From positions 1 through 64,000 of the forward strand of contig CAKZPN010000038.1 of the NCBI GenBank assembly GCA_937139335.1: a DNA stretch of 64,000 bases, given 5' to 3'. Origin of the DNA: an uncultured Roseicyclus sp. Lineage in GTDB: Bacteria > Pseudomonadota > Alphaproteobacteria > Rhodobacterales > Rhodobacteraceae. This document shows positions 50,924 to 60,000 of this stretch, piece after piece. Position numbers and translations under genes: made by a program. Under the pieces are notes generated by a model that saw only the letters and a list, made by a program, of their open reading frames with translations, was not told the origin of the DNA and ran no database searches. Positions within the stretch are counted from its first letter, which is position 1. Every line of letters starts with the position of its first letter.

Positions 50924-53242
50924 ATGCCCAGACTTTTTTCACGCCGCGGGTTCCTGCTCACCGGTGCCGCGCTGGGTGGCACCGCCTTTGTCGCCGCGGT
51001 TGGCGGGGTCGGCTACCTCGCCACCGTAGATGTCGACGGTCTGGACGGCCATCTCGATGGCGACCGCGCCAATCTCAACGCCTTCGTGATCATTCATGAG
51101 GATGGACGGGTGGTCGTGAACGTGCCGCGCACGGAAATGGGGCAGGGAATCCACACTGGGCTGGCTATTGTCGTGGCAGAGGAGCTCGACATCCCGTTCG
51201 ACGACCGCATCAGCGTCGAGTTTCCGACCGACGGACACGCAGCCTATTCCTCCTGGTTCAATGCGCTGCAGGTGCGTCCGGAAGAGGCCGGGGGGCCAGT
51301 TGTCTGGCTGGCGCGGCGGGCGCTGGGGAGGATGGAGTTCATCGCCACGGGGGCGTCGGGCTCCACCATGGGCATGTGGCACCCGATGCGGGTGGCCGGC
51401 GCGGCAGCACGGCAGATGCTGATTGCCGCGGCTGCTGCGCGGATGGGGGCCCCGGTGGCGGAACTCACCACCGGCGACGGCTTCGTTCACCACAACGCCA
51501 CCGGGCGGAGCATTGCCTATGGCGAACTTGCCCGCGAGGCGGCCGTTCTTCCACCTCCGGATACTCCCGTCCTGAAGTCCGCTGCACAATGGAGGCTGAT
51601 TGGGCGGTCGCAGCCGCGTGTCGATATCCCGGCCAAGGTTCGGGGGGCGGCCGTGTTCGGGATGGACGTGGTCCTGCCCGACATGCTGCACGCTTCGATC
51701 CGGCAGGCGCCGGTGTTCGGTGCGCAGATTTCAAGCATCAGGAACGAGCGTGAGGTGCGCGCCGAGCCCGGTGTGGTGGATGTGTCCATCATCGACGGGC
51801 GCCACGCCGCGGTTGTGGCGGACTCGTGGTGGCAAGCCGAACAGGCGGCTTGGCTGCTGGACATCGAGTGGACGGCGACCGAGGCTGACGGTGTCGACAA
51901 TGACTCTCTGTCAGTCCGATTGCATGAGGCGCTGTCTCTCGACGCACCGCACGGCCATATCGACGATGGCGACGTCGTGTCGGCTCTCTCCGACCCGCAA
52001 TCCGCGGTGGTGGAAGCCGATTACAGCGTGCCCTTCGTCACCCATGCCTGCATGGAGCCGATGAACGCCACCGCAATCCTTCGCGACGGGCGCGTCGCCG
52101 AGGTCTGGGCGCCCTCGCAGAACCGTGTGACCATGCAGGCCGCCGTGGGCCGAGGGATGGGCTGGGCCGGGATCAGGCCGCGTGATGTCATCTTGCATGT
52201 GATGATGACCGGCGGTGCCTTCGGGCGGCGCAGCGACCAGGACGTGATAGCACAGGCGGCGTACCTCGCCGCCCGGCATCCGGGACGCGCCGTCAAGTTG
52301 CTCTGGTCACGCGAGGAAGACATCTCCCGCGGCCTGTATCGCAGCCAGGCCGCAGCGCGGCTGCGCGCAGCGCTGGGGCCGGACGGGCTGCCGGTTGCCT
52401 ATGACGCGCTCGTGGCAACGCAATCGGTGTTCAGTGCCATGGGCAGTCGAAACATGCCCTTCACCCCCAGCCCTGACGGCGATTACCTGTCGGTCGAAGG
52501 CCTCGACAAGCTTCATTACGCCATCCCCAACCGCCGGATGCGCAGCCAGCACATACCGAGCCACATGCCGGTTCATTTCTGGCGGTCGAACGGATTTTCG
52601 TTCAACACCTTCTTCACCGAGAGCTTCATCGACGAATGCGCCTTGGCCGCGCAGATGGACCCGCTCGCCTATCGTCGCGTGTTGCTGCGCGACAGCCCGC
52701 GTCACCTCGCCGTGCTCGACCGGGTGGCGGACATGGCCGGCTGGGGCACGCCCATGGCACCGGGACATGGCCGCGGCATCGCCATCGAGGAGTGCTATCG
52801 CAGTGTGGTCGCGCAGGTGGCCGAGGTCACTGTGGCCGACGACGGCGAGATCACGGTCGACCGTGTCTTCTGCGCGATCGACGCGGGCCTCGTGATCAAC
52901 CCGGACGCCGTGATCGCCCAGATGGAGGGCGGGATCATCTTCGGCATGACCGCCGCGCTGATGAGCACGATCACGCTGGAAAACGGATCGGTCGTGGAGA
53001 CGAACTTCCACGACTTCCCGATGCTCCGCCTCGCCGACGCGCCCGAGATCGAGGTCGCCCTCGTCGACAGCGGCCAGCCGCCCGGCGGCGCGGGAGAGCC
53101 GGGGGTCGTCCCCATAGCCGGCGCCATCGGCAACGCGGTCTTCGCCGCCACAGGGCGCCGGATCCGCGCACTGCCGATGGCGACTACCGAAACTACCGGC
53201 GAACGGCGCACCCGCAGCGTGTTGCGGCCCGGCGCGGCGTAG
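50924..53242 (+). CDS. Molybdopterin-binding large subunit, Tat-exported (IorB-like aldehyde/heterocycle oxidoreductase)
   Basis: A 772-residue subunit of the xanthine dehydrogenase superfamily. The twin-arginine signal SRRGFL (6-11) and a hydrophobic stretch to about 33 indicate periplasmic export together with its small partner. Motifs include TEMGQGIHTGLAIVVAEELD, VVLPDMLHASIRQAP, VMMTGGAFGRRSDQD and the catalytic-glutamate region PPGGAGEPGVVPIAG. This is the layout of isoquinoline 1-oxidoreductase and aldehyde oxidoreductase-like two-subunit enzymes without an FAD subunit. The substrate is unknown. No XdhC-type maturation gene is in the window. Confidence 0.92.
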   Translation: MPRLFSRRGFLLTGAALGGTAFVAAVGGVGYLATVDVDGLDGHLDGDRANLNAFVIIHEDGRVVVNVPRTEMGQGIHTGLAIVVAEELDIPFDDRISVEFPTDGHAAYSSWFNALQVRPEEAGGPVVWLARRALGRMEFIATGASGSTMGMWHPMRVAGAAARQMLIAAAAARMGAPVAELTTGDGFVHHNATGRSIAYGELAREAAVLPPPDTPVLKSAAQWRLIGRSQPRVDIPAKVRGAAVFGMDVVLPDMLHASIRQAPVFGAQISSIRNEREVRAEPGVVDVSIIDGRHAAVVADSWWQAEQAAWLLDIEWTATEADGVDNDSLSVRLHEALSLDAPHGHIDDGDVVSALSDPQSAVVEADYSVPFVTHACMEPMNATAILRDGRVAEVWAPSQNRVTMQAAVGRGMGWAGIRPRDVILHVMMTGGAFGRRSDQDVIAQAAYLAARHPGRAVKLLWSREEDISRGLYRSQAAARLRAALGPDGLPVAYDALVATQSVFSAMGSRNMPFTPSPDGDYLSVEGLDKLHYAIPNRRMRSQHIPSHMPVHFWRSNGFSFNTFFTESFIDECALAAQMDPLAYRRVLLRDSPRHLAVLDRVADMAGWGTPMAPGHGRGIAIEECYRSVVAQVAEVTVADDGEITVDRVFCAIDAGLVINPDAVIAQMEGGIIFGMTAALMSTITLENGSVVETNFHDFPMLRLADAPEIEVALVDSGQPPGGAGEPGVVPIAGAIGNAVFAATGRRIRALPMATTETTGERRTRSVLRPGAA

Positions 53243-53265
53243 AGAGAAAAGACCGTCCGAGCGCT

Positions 53266-53646
53266 CCTCCAGGATCTGGCGCCGCGCTCGAGCGTCTGAT
53301 CGACGTCTACTGTCGGTTCACCCAGCTTCTGGCGCAGCAGCGGGGCGCCTACACCACGATGACGAATATCCGCGTCCTCCCGGATGAGCGCCAGTAGGAG
53401 CTGTTGGACCGGCGCCGGCAGCTCGACCGCTATTCGCGGACGCTGTTGAGCGAGGCCGTCGCCGAAGGCGCGATCCGGCCGGTCGGCGTGCGGATCGCGC
53501 CGAATCATTTTCTCGGCGCCGTGAACTGGGTCCTGCGCTGGTACAGTGAAGGCGACGAGCGCTCGGCAGGCTAGGTGTCAGAGATCTTTCTCGACCTGCT
53601 GATCAACGGCATCGCCGGGCAGGCGCAACAGTCCCCCAATGAGTGA
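53266..53646 (+). pseudogene. TetR-family regulator pseudogene with two in-frame TAG codons
   Basis: One continuous frame reads LERLIDVYCRFTQLLAQQRG, YTTMTNIRVLPDERQ, TAG (53395-53397), ELLDRRRQLDRYSRTLLSEA, IRPVGVRIAPNHFLGAVNWV, RWYSEGDERSAG, TAG (53572-53574), VSEIFLDLLINGIAGQA and ends at TGA. The pattern is that of the C-terminal domain of KstR-like TetR regulators. Both nonsense codons can arise by one base change from CAG/GAG-type codons. The helix-turn-helix part is absent. Confidence 0.65.
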
Positions 53647-53679
53647 GCGGCCAGCCGGGTTGTGCGGCGCGAACAACGC

Positions 53680-54657
53680 TCACCCGCTCTTTGCAATTTC
53701 AGCCCGACCTTCGCGAGCAAACTGCCCGATACCGGCATGTTGCGCCGTACCCTGTTGCCACCAGCGGGCGGTGCGCTCGAGGCCACGGTCGAGGGCGATC
53801 TGCGCGCGCCAGCCCAGTTCCCGTTCGGCGCAGGCCACGTTCAACACACTGCGGCGCACGTCGATGGAGCGACCCTGGACATAATCCACGTCGAGAGGTT
53901 GGCCGGTGACACGGCGGACGGCGGCGAGGATGTCGTTGATCGACACCGCCTGCCCGGAACCGATGTTGATCTCGGTCGACGGGCCGTCATGGGACAGTGC
54001 TGCGGCAAAGGCGAGGGCGACGTCCGAGACATGGAGGAAATCCCGCTCCACCGTGCCGTCGCCCCAGATCGGCAGGCGCCGGCCGCTCAGGGCATGTTGC
54101 ATGGCCGCGGCGATCAGGCCCTGGCCGCGGAGGGCCCGTTGCCCCTCGCCGTAAGGGTTCGAGATCCGCAGCGACAGCGTACGCATCCGGCCGGTCTCGC
54201 GCATCAGGCGCAGGTAGTGTTCCAGCGCCAGTTTCGAGACGCCGTAGCCATTGCGCGGGCGGGTCGGGGCGGTCTCGGGCAGGCCCTCCTCCGGCGCGTC
54301 GGTGCCGTAGACGGTGCCGCCGGATGAGGCGAAGACGAACTGACCGACACCGTTGGCAGCGCAGGTCTCGGCCACCTGCAGCGATCCCACGACATGCGAC
54401 GACACCTCGCCCGCGAGATCGGCCTGGGAGGACCCGGGCAGGCTGGTGCTGGCCAGGAAGATCGCGGCGTCGCAGCCAGACGCGGTGGAGGCGACAAGCG
54501 GCTGGTCGGTGATCGAGCCCGACACCCAGTCCAGCCCGCAGAGATCCGCGGGCCGCGGGGTAATGTCGAGGCCGACGACGTCGTGGCGCCCCTGCAGTTC
54601 CGTGCACACGGCCCGGCCGATGAATCCGGCGGCACCGATGACGAGAACGCGTTTCAT
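53680..54657 (-). CDS. NAD-dependent epimerase/dehydratase (NDP-sugar type)
   Basis: A 325-residue extended SDR with VLVIGAAGFIGRAV (NAD binding), FASSGGTVYG, NGYGVSKLALEHY (Tyr-x-x-x-Lys), LRISNPYGEGQ, WGDGTVERDFLHVSDVA and INIGSGQAVSINDI, all typical of UDP-glucose 4-epimerase-like sugar enzymes. It likely makes an activated sugar for the surface glycan encoded by the cluster. It is the last gene of the minus-strand cluster, 52 bases after the methyltransferase stop. Confidence 0.92.
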   Translation of the reverse strand: MKRVLVIGAAGFIGRAVCTELQGRHDVVGLDITPRPADLCGLDWVSGSITDQPLVASTASGCDAAIFLASTSLPGSSQADLAGEVSSHVVGSLQVAETCAANGVGQFVFASSGGTVYGTDAPEEGLPETAPTRPRNGYGVSKLALEHYLRLMRETGRMRTLSLRISNPYGEGQRALRGQGLIAAAMQHALSGRRLPIWGDGTVERDFLHVSDVALAFAAALSHDGPSTEINIGSGQAVSINDILAAVRRVTGQPLDVDYVQGRSIDVRRSVLNVACAERELGWRAQIALDRGLERTARWWQQGTAQHAGIGQFAREGRAEIAKSG

Positions 54658-54709
54658 GTCGCCACGATCCCCTCAGTCTGGTTCGGACCCGTCGCCCGGC
54701 ACGATCCGG

Positions 54710-55924
54710 TCACTTCAACAGGTTGCCGGACTCCGCCGCAGGGGAGGCCTGGTAGGCGCGCATCCAGAACCGCAGGTTCCGCCCGGCTTCGCCGTGCAGG
54801 TGGTCCAGCCGGGCGATGCTGTCACGCCAGGATGCCGGGTCCAGCGGGTCGCGGCAGACGGCCTCGTCAAGCGCGTCGGACAGCGGCGGCAGCGCATCGA
54901 CGCGCACGGCCTGCGCGGGGACATGAGGCTCGGCCCGGCGTCGGTACATCTCGACCAGCCCAAAGCGTTCGATCAGCGATTGCCGCTTTTCGTAGTAGGA
55001 TTTCTTGAGCGCCTCGAACTCGTCCGCGCCGAAACTGTCGAGAAGCGAGGCCTTGCGCGCCGCGTAGTCGGCGGGCTTGCGCGCGACCACCTTCACCGAG
55101 GCGGCAAAGGCGCGGCGGTCGGAGTCGCTGAGCATCGCGCAGATGCGGTCGGCCCCCGACCGGATATCCGCGTCGATGACATCGTGCACCTCGCGCAGCG
55201 TCATGTCCATGAAACGCGACGCCTGTTCTGGCGGAAGGCCGTGGATGAACCAGCGCAACACGCGGCGGATCATGTAGGCCGGCGACCCGCTTTTCGGGAC
55301 GCCCGAGCCGATCAGTTCGAAATCATCCGCAAAGTAACGTTCGGCGGCCTGCAGCGTCATGTTGAAGTAGTGCGACGGGTAGCCGTGGAAGCCCTGCATG
55401 AAGGCGGTGTTGGTGAACCAGAGCCCGCCCGGCTTCAGCACCCGCTTGCATTCGGCGATGGCTGCGAACGGGTCGGGGATATGCTCGAACACCGCGTCGG
55501 AGCAGATGCAGTCGATGCTTTCGTCGGCGAAGGGCAGTGCCTCGGCTTCCGCCACGATGTCGGCGGCGGCGGTCGGCAGCACGTCGACCGAGATCACCCG
55601 AGGGTCGTCGGACGGCACGTCGCCGCAGCCGAGGTGGAGGACGATCTCGGCATCCTCCGGCACCTGGTCGGGCGGCGTGAAGCTGGCCGAGTTCTTCGAG
55701 ATGATGGCCTTGGGCGGCGGCGTCCGGTTCACCTGCGACACGACGCGCACGAGGATCGGCTTGCCATCCACGATCTCGAACTGTTCGCCGGCCTCGGCCA
55801 CGTAAGTGCCCTTGCGGTAGGTCAGTTTGCCGCCGGTTCGGGGGCACATCAGGATTGGCGCGAGCCGTTTGAGCCGCGCAGGCTGACGTGGGCGGGATGG
55901 ACGGACGGTGGTGACGCTATTCAT
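54710..55924 (-). CDS. Class I SAM-dependent methyltransferase (glycan cluster)
   Basis: A 404-residue protein. Residues about 20-60 (LAPILMCPRTGGKLTYRKG, EQFEIVDGKPILV) resemble a degenerate Trm112-like N-terminal module lacking its zinc cysteines. A Rossmann methyltransferase domain follows (IVLHLGCGDVPSDDPRVISV, ALPFADESIDCICSDAVFEH, CKRVLKPGGLWFTNT). The C-terminal 170 residues are helical and may bind a partner or the sugar. The start overlaps the sulfotransferase-like stop by eight bases. Confidence 0.87.
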   Translation of the reverse strand: MNSVTTVRPSRPRQPARLKRLAPILMCPRTGGKLTYRKGTYVAEAGEQFEIVDGKPILVRVVSQVNRTPPPKAIISKNSASFTPPDQVPEDAEIVLHLGCGDVPSDDPRVISVDVLPTAAADIVAEAEALPFADESIDCICSDAVFEHIPDPFAAIAECKRVLKPGGLWFTNTAFMQGFHGYPSHYFNMTLQAAERYFADDFELIGSGVPKSGSPAYMIRRVLRWFIHGLPPEQASRFMDMTLREVHDVIDADIRSGADRICAMLSDSDRRAFAASVKVVARKPADYAARKASLLDSFGADEFEALKKSYYEKRQSLIERFGLVEMYRRRAEPHVPAQAVRVDALPPLSDALDEAVCRDPLDPASWRDSIARLDHLHGEAGRNLRFWMRAYQASPAAESGNLLK

Positions 55925-57017
55925 CGATCAGCTCCCGGATGCGTTGGATCTGGCGGAATTCGGCCTGGGGGGTGTCTTCGGGAACCGGGGCGTTGCGGAT
56001 GGCACGAACCAGGTCCGGGTTTTCCTTGCGGACGGCCGCCAGCATGGAGGCGATCTCCACCTTCGCTAACTCGCCGAAGGGCTCGGTTTCGGAGGGCCGG
56101 AACGGCTCCACGAAGATCCCCGGCTTAAGCCTCGTGCGGTCGTCGGTGGAATGGTTGAACTCGGCCACGATCGCGTCGTTATGGGCTTTCGTGTCATCCA
56201 GGATCTTGCGGCGCGTGGCATCCGACAGGATCGCGCCGCCGGGCGCCCCGGTCTCGACGTCTCGTTGCAGCAGCGGCGCCATCAGTTGCGCGCAGGTCTG
56301 CGGGCGCTCGGCGAAGAGGAAATTCATGATCCGCTTGAACTCCAGCGATGCGCGGCTCAGCCGGTCGTTCTGGGCGCTGTCGCTCTCGCTGCGCGGAACC
56401 GTCACGCGCGCCCCGAGCGCGCGAAGAAAGAAGTCGTCCAGAATGTCGGCGCCAAGCATCTGCGACCGCTCGAACGGGCGCACGACGATGTTCCAGGGGC
56501 CGAAGCTGCGCGCCCATTTCAGGATCACGCTGTAATAGTCCGGCACGTACGAGGTGCCGTCGAACTGCCAGAGTTGGTCATGGGTAAAGGTGCGCCCGGC
56601 CGCCTTCACCAACTGGTTCAGGGCGGAATCGACGTAGAGATCCTGACGGCGGAGGTCGACCACGATCCGCACGTCGAACTCTTCGAGGTTCACGGCGAGG
56701 AAATGAACGATGTCGGCCGGTAGCCAGACCAGGCTTTCCTCCGAAATGACGGCATGCCCGCAGCCTGACGCCCGGATCTCGGCGATCATGTCGCGCAAGA
56801 TGTCATCGGGCCGGGCAGTTTCGGTCAGCCACCATTCCTTGCCGCTGGCGAGCGCCGCGTAAAAGCTGTGATGCCCGGCCTGCGCCCCTTTGCGGCCGGC
56901 GCGCGGGTAGCAGATACCCTGGTCCAGCAGCGCATCGCTGTTGGACGCCAGCGCCTGCTGGATGAAGGTCGTGCCGGTCTTGCCGGTTCCGACTTGCAAG
57001 ATCAGTTTCTGTTTCAT
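55917..57017 (-). CDS. Sulfotransferase-like P-loop protein
   Basis: A 366-residue cytoplasmic protein starting MKQKLILQVGTGKTGTTFIQ, the 5'-phosphosulfate-binding loop typical of PAPS-dependent sulfotransferases, with RIVVDLRRQDLYVDSALNQL as the likely 3'-phosphate region. It probably sulfates, or once sulfated, the glycan made by this cluster; the acceptor is unknown. It overlaps the methyltransferase gene and follows the large glycosyltransferase by 40 bases. Confidence 0.82.
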   Translation of the reverse strand: MKQKLILQVGTGKTGTTFIQQALASNSDALLDQGICYPRAGRKGAQAGHHSFYAALASGKEWWLTETARPDDILRDMIAEIRASGCGHAVISEESLVWLPADIVHFLAVNLEEFDVRIVVDLRRQDLYVDSALNQLVKAAGRTFTHDQLWQFDGTSYVPDYYSVILKWARSFGPWNIVVRPFERSQMLGADILDDFFLRALGARVTVPRSESDSAQNDRLSRASLEFKRIMNFLFAERPQTCAQLMAPLLQRDVETGAPGGAILSDATRRKILDDTKAHNDAIVAEFNHSTDDRTRLKPGIFVEPFRPSETEPFGELAKVEIASMLAAVRKENPDLVRAIRNAPVPEDTPQAEFRQIQRIRELIDE

Positions 57018-57057
57018 CTCTGGCTCGGCCCTCCTTCGGGGCTGGTGGTGCGCCCGA

Positions 57058-60000
57058 TCAGGTCAGGGTCAGATAGGTGGCCGGCTCTTCGGTGTCGGGC
57101 CGGCTGTGCTGCCAGTGGCGGCGGATGGTTTCGGCGGTCTTGTGCGCGGCCTCGGGGCCGGCGATCTCGGCGATCGTGTGCATGATCATCTGGTGCTCGG
57201 CGAAGAACCTGTCGGAATAGGCCATCTTCGAGGTTTGCGCGCCGCTGGAGCGACGGAAATAGTTCTGCGCCTCGCGCCGGAACGCGACCTGCCCCGTGGC
57301 GCAGATGCGGATGTAAAGTTCCCAGTCGCCGGCGAACCGGTAGTCGAGCACGTGGTCCAGCGGCGGGATCGCGCTGCGCCGGAACACGACGCTCGAGACG
57401 TTGATGATCGTGTTTGCCCGCGCAAGGCTGCGGTCGATCTCCACCGGGCCCGGCACGGTGTAGGACCCGTTCCACAGAAACGGGTGGATCCAGTTGAAAT
57501 CGTCCTGGATCGCACCGAAGAGCCGGCCTTCCTCGTCGAGGAAATTCGTGTGCGCGTAGGCGAGCGCGACCGCGGGGTCCTGAAACGGCAAGATCATGTG
57601 GCTGAGGAAGGACCGCGCGCACGCATCGTCGGATTCCGCGATCCAGAGCAATTCACCCTTGGCCGCCGCGATGGCCTTTTGCCATTGCCGGTACGAATTG
57701 CCGGAGTTCTTGCGGTTGTAGATCGTGGTGGTGAACGGCGCGTAGAGCGCCCGGTACTGCTCCAGCACCGACACGCTGCCGTCATCCGATTTGTCGTCCA
57801 GCAAGAGCAAGTCGAAGTAGCGATAATCCTGCTCGAGGATCGAGCGCAGGCGGGTCGGCAGAAAACCCTCGTGACAGTAGTTCGGCACCGCGACTGTCAG
57901 CTTCGGGTTGTGGTCGCCGAACAGGGCCATGATGTCGGCCGCGTAATCGTCGAAATCCATCGTCTCGGCAACGAAGCGGCGTCCGGCCTCGGTCCGGTCG
58001 GTGGGATGCTTCGGGGCAAGCAGGGCGCTCAGCGCGGCCACGCAGTCTTCGGGTGCGGCCTCTTCGGGAAGCAGCGTGCCGAACCGACTGATCAGCGTGT
58101 CGCAGCCGCCGGTCTTGTCATAGCCCACCACCGGCAGCCCGGTGTGCAGCGCGTCGATCACCGCATAGGGCATCGCGTCGTGGCGGGAGGCGAAGAAATA
58201 GACATCTGCCTGGCGGTAAGCCTCCAGCAGGTCCGCCTCGTCGAGATTTGGCCGACACTCGACGGCATCGCCCGACTGCGCGGCCTCGTAGTCCTCGTGA
58301 ACATCGCAGGACGGCTGCGGCGATCCGACCCAGACAAAGCGCACCCGCGCCTTGGGGTGGGCGCTTTGGTAGGTCTTGGCGACGGCGTGAAACCGGTCAA
58401 ACCCCTTGCGCCGTTCCGCCGTGCCCACGCACAGCACCACCTTCTCGCCCTGTGTCCGGCGCGGCCTTGCTTGGTCGGGCCGGGGCGCGTCATAGGGAAA
58501 CAGGCTGCGCGAGATGCGGAAATGGCCCTGGCTGCGTATGACCGGGTTGGCGGTCCGGACGTTCAGGCTGCTCTCGACGCTGCGGCGCACGATGTCGCTC
58601 GGGTAGACGACGTGGTCGAGCGCGCACAGGGCCTGGCTCACCGGCTTGCCCAGGTCCAGGATCCGGATAGACTCCGCCATCTCGTGCACCAGTGCCACGG
58701 TCTGGAATCCGGCCGAGTAAAAGGCGCCCATCCGGCGCAAGGGCACAACGGTGTTGAAGATCGCGCGGTCGATCCCGCAGCCGCGGCACATCGCGACGAT
58801 GTCGTCGAGCAAGGCAGTGTTGCCGTCGAGAACGAAGGTGGGGGCAACATCCTGGAATTGTCGCAGGTTTGCTCCACCCGCCTCCAGCACGATGACGACC
58901 TCGTAGTTGAAGACCCGCGTCAGCGTCCGCGCGAGGCTGAGGAGCAGGGTCTGCGCCCCGCCGACCTCGGCGTTGTGACCGTAGAGCAGCACGCCGCGCC
59001 GGATCGAAGCGGGCGTTCCGGCCGGGATCGAAAGCCCGACCCGGTCCGGGGCGGGACGACCGGGATAGCGGCTGGCGAGGTGGCATTGCACCTCCGACAG
59101 CCGCCGCGCATCGAAAACATCTTCGACCCAAGACCGCATCCGCCCCAGTTCATCCAGAAGATACTCGGCCTTGATCAGCGGAAAGCCGTTCTCGACCAGG
59201 TTCCGCGCGCTGTGCAGCGTGGGGTTCAGATCTTCGCGCCCGATTGCGAAATGCTCGCGGTCCAGCAGATAGCCGACTGAAAACCCCATCTCCTCGACCA
59301 TCTCGGCGAGCGGGATCTCCATCTTCTCGATGACCTCCTGCTTGGTCGCAAGCGGCGGCCGGTCCAGGAGGTCGAAGATATCATCCTCGAGGGCGTCAGG
59401 CCGGTAGGACATCAGGAAGGACTGGCCGTGGGACCTGATCTCGTGGTTGCGGGTCGAGAACAGCCAGTCGGCTTCGGCGTGGCAATGCGCCCTGATGATG
59501 TCACGCAACCCGTCCGATGTGGGCACGACGCTGTCATTCGTCATGATCACCCGCGGGACATCGGTGAACGGGCCGAGCAGCTGATGCGCATCGTGCCAGC
59601 CGCCGAAGTCGAAGCCGGCATTCTCGCGGCAGATCACGGCCTTCGCGCCTTGCGGCACGCCGGCGGCGTCGGGCGACAGCCGCGTGGTCTGGGTCAGCAC
59701 GACCACGAGGTTGACCTCGACGGCCAGGTAGTCTTCGCAGATCGAGCGTTGCAGGCGGGTCAGCACCGGCTCCTGCGCGAAGATGACGAGCAGGACCACG
59801 GGACGGTCCGGATCCATCGGTGCGTAGGAATACAGTTGCGGTTCCGCGCCAAAGCCCGTCTCCCGCTCCATCAGGCCATAGGCTGCGAGACGCAGACTGC
59901 TGTGGGCGGCAACGGGCGACGGCGCGGCCCGATCCCGCAGCTCAGGGTGGCGGATCAGGTTCAGCGCCCGATGCACCAGCGGGTTCATCCCGCCGGGCTC

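Noticed and set aside
46365..53700. Attachment-site duplication of the tRNA-Met 3' end
   Set aside because: I scanned the sequence to the right for the TTCGAGTCCCTCCTCCGC segment and saw no second copy, and no integrase gene is present.
53997..56128. Long plus-strand frames opposite the epimerase and methyltransferase genes
   Set aside because: Arg/Pro/Ala-rich antisense shadows without ribosome-binding sites or domains.
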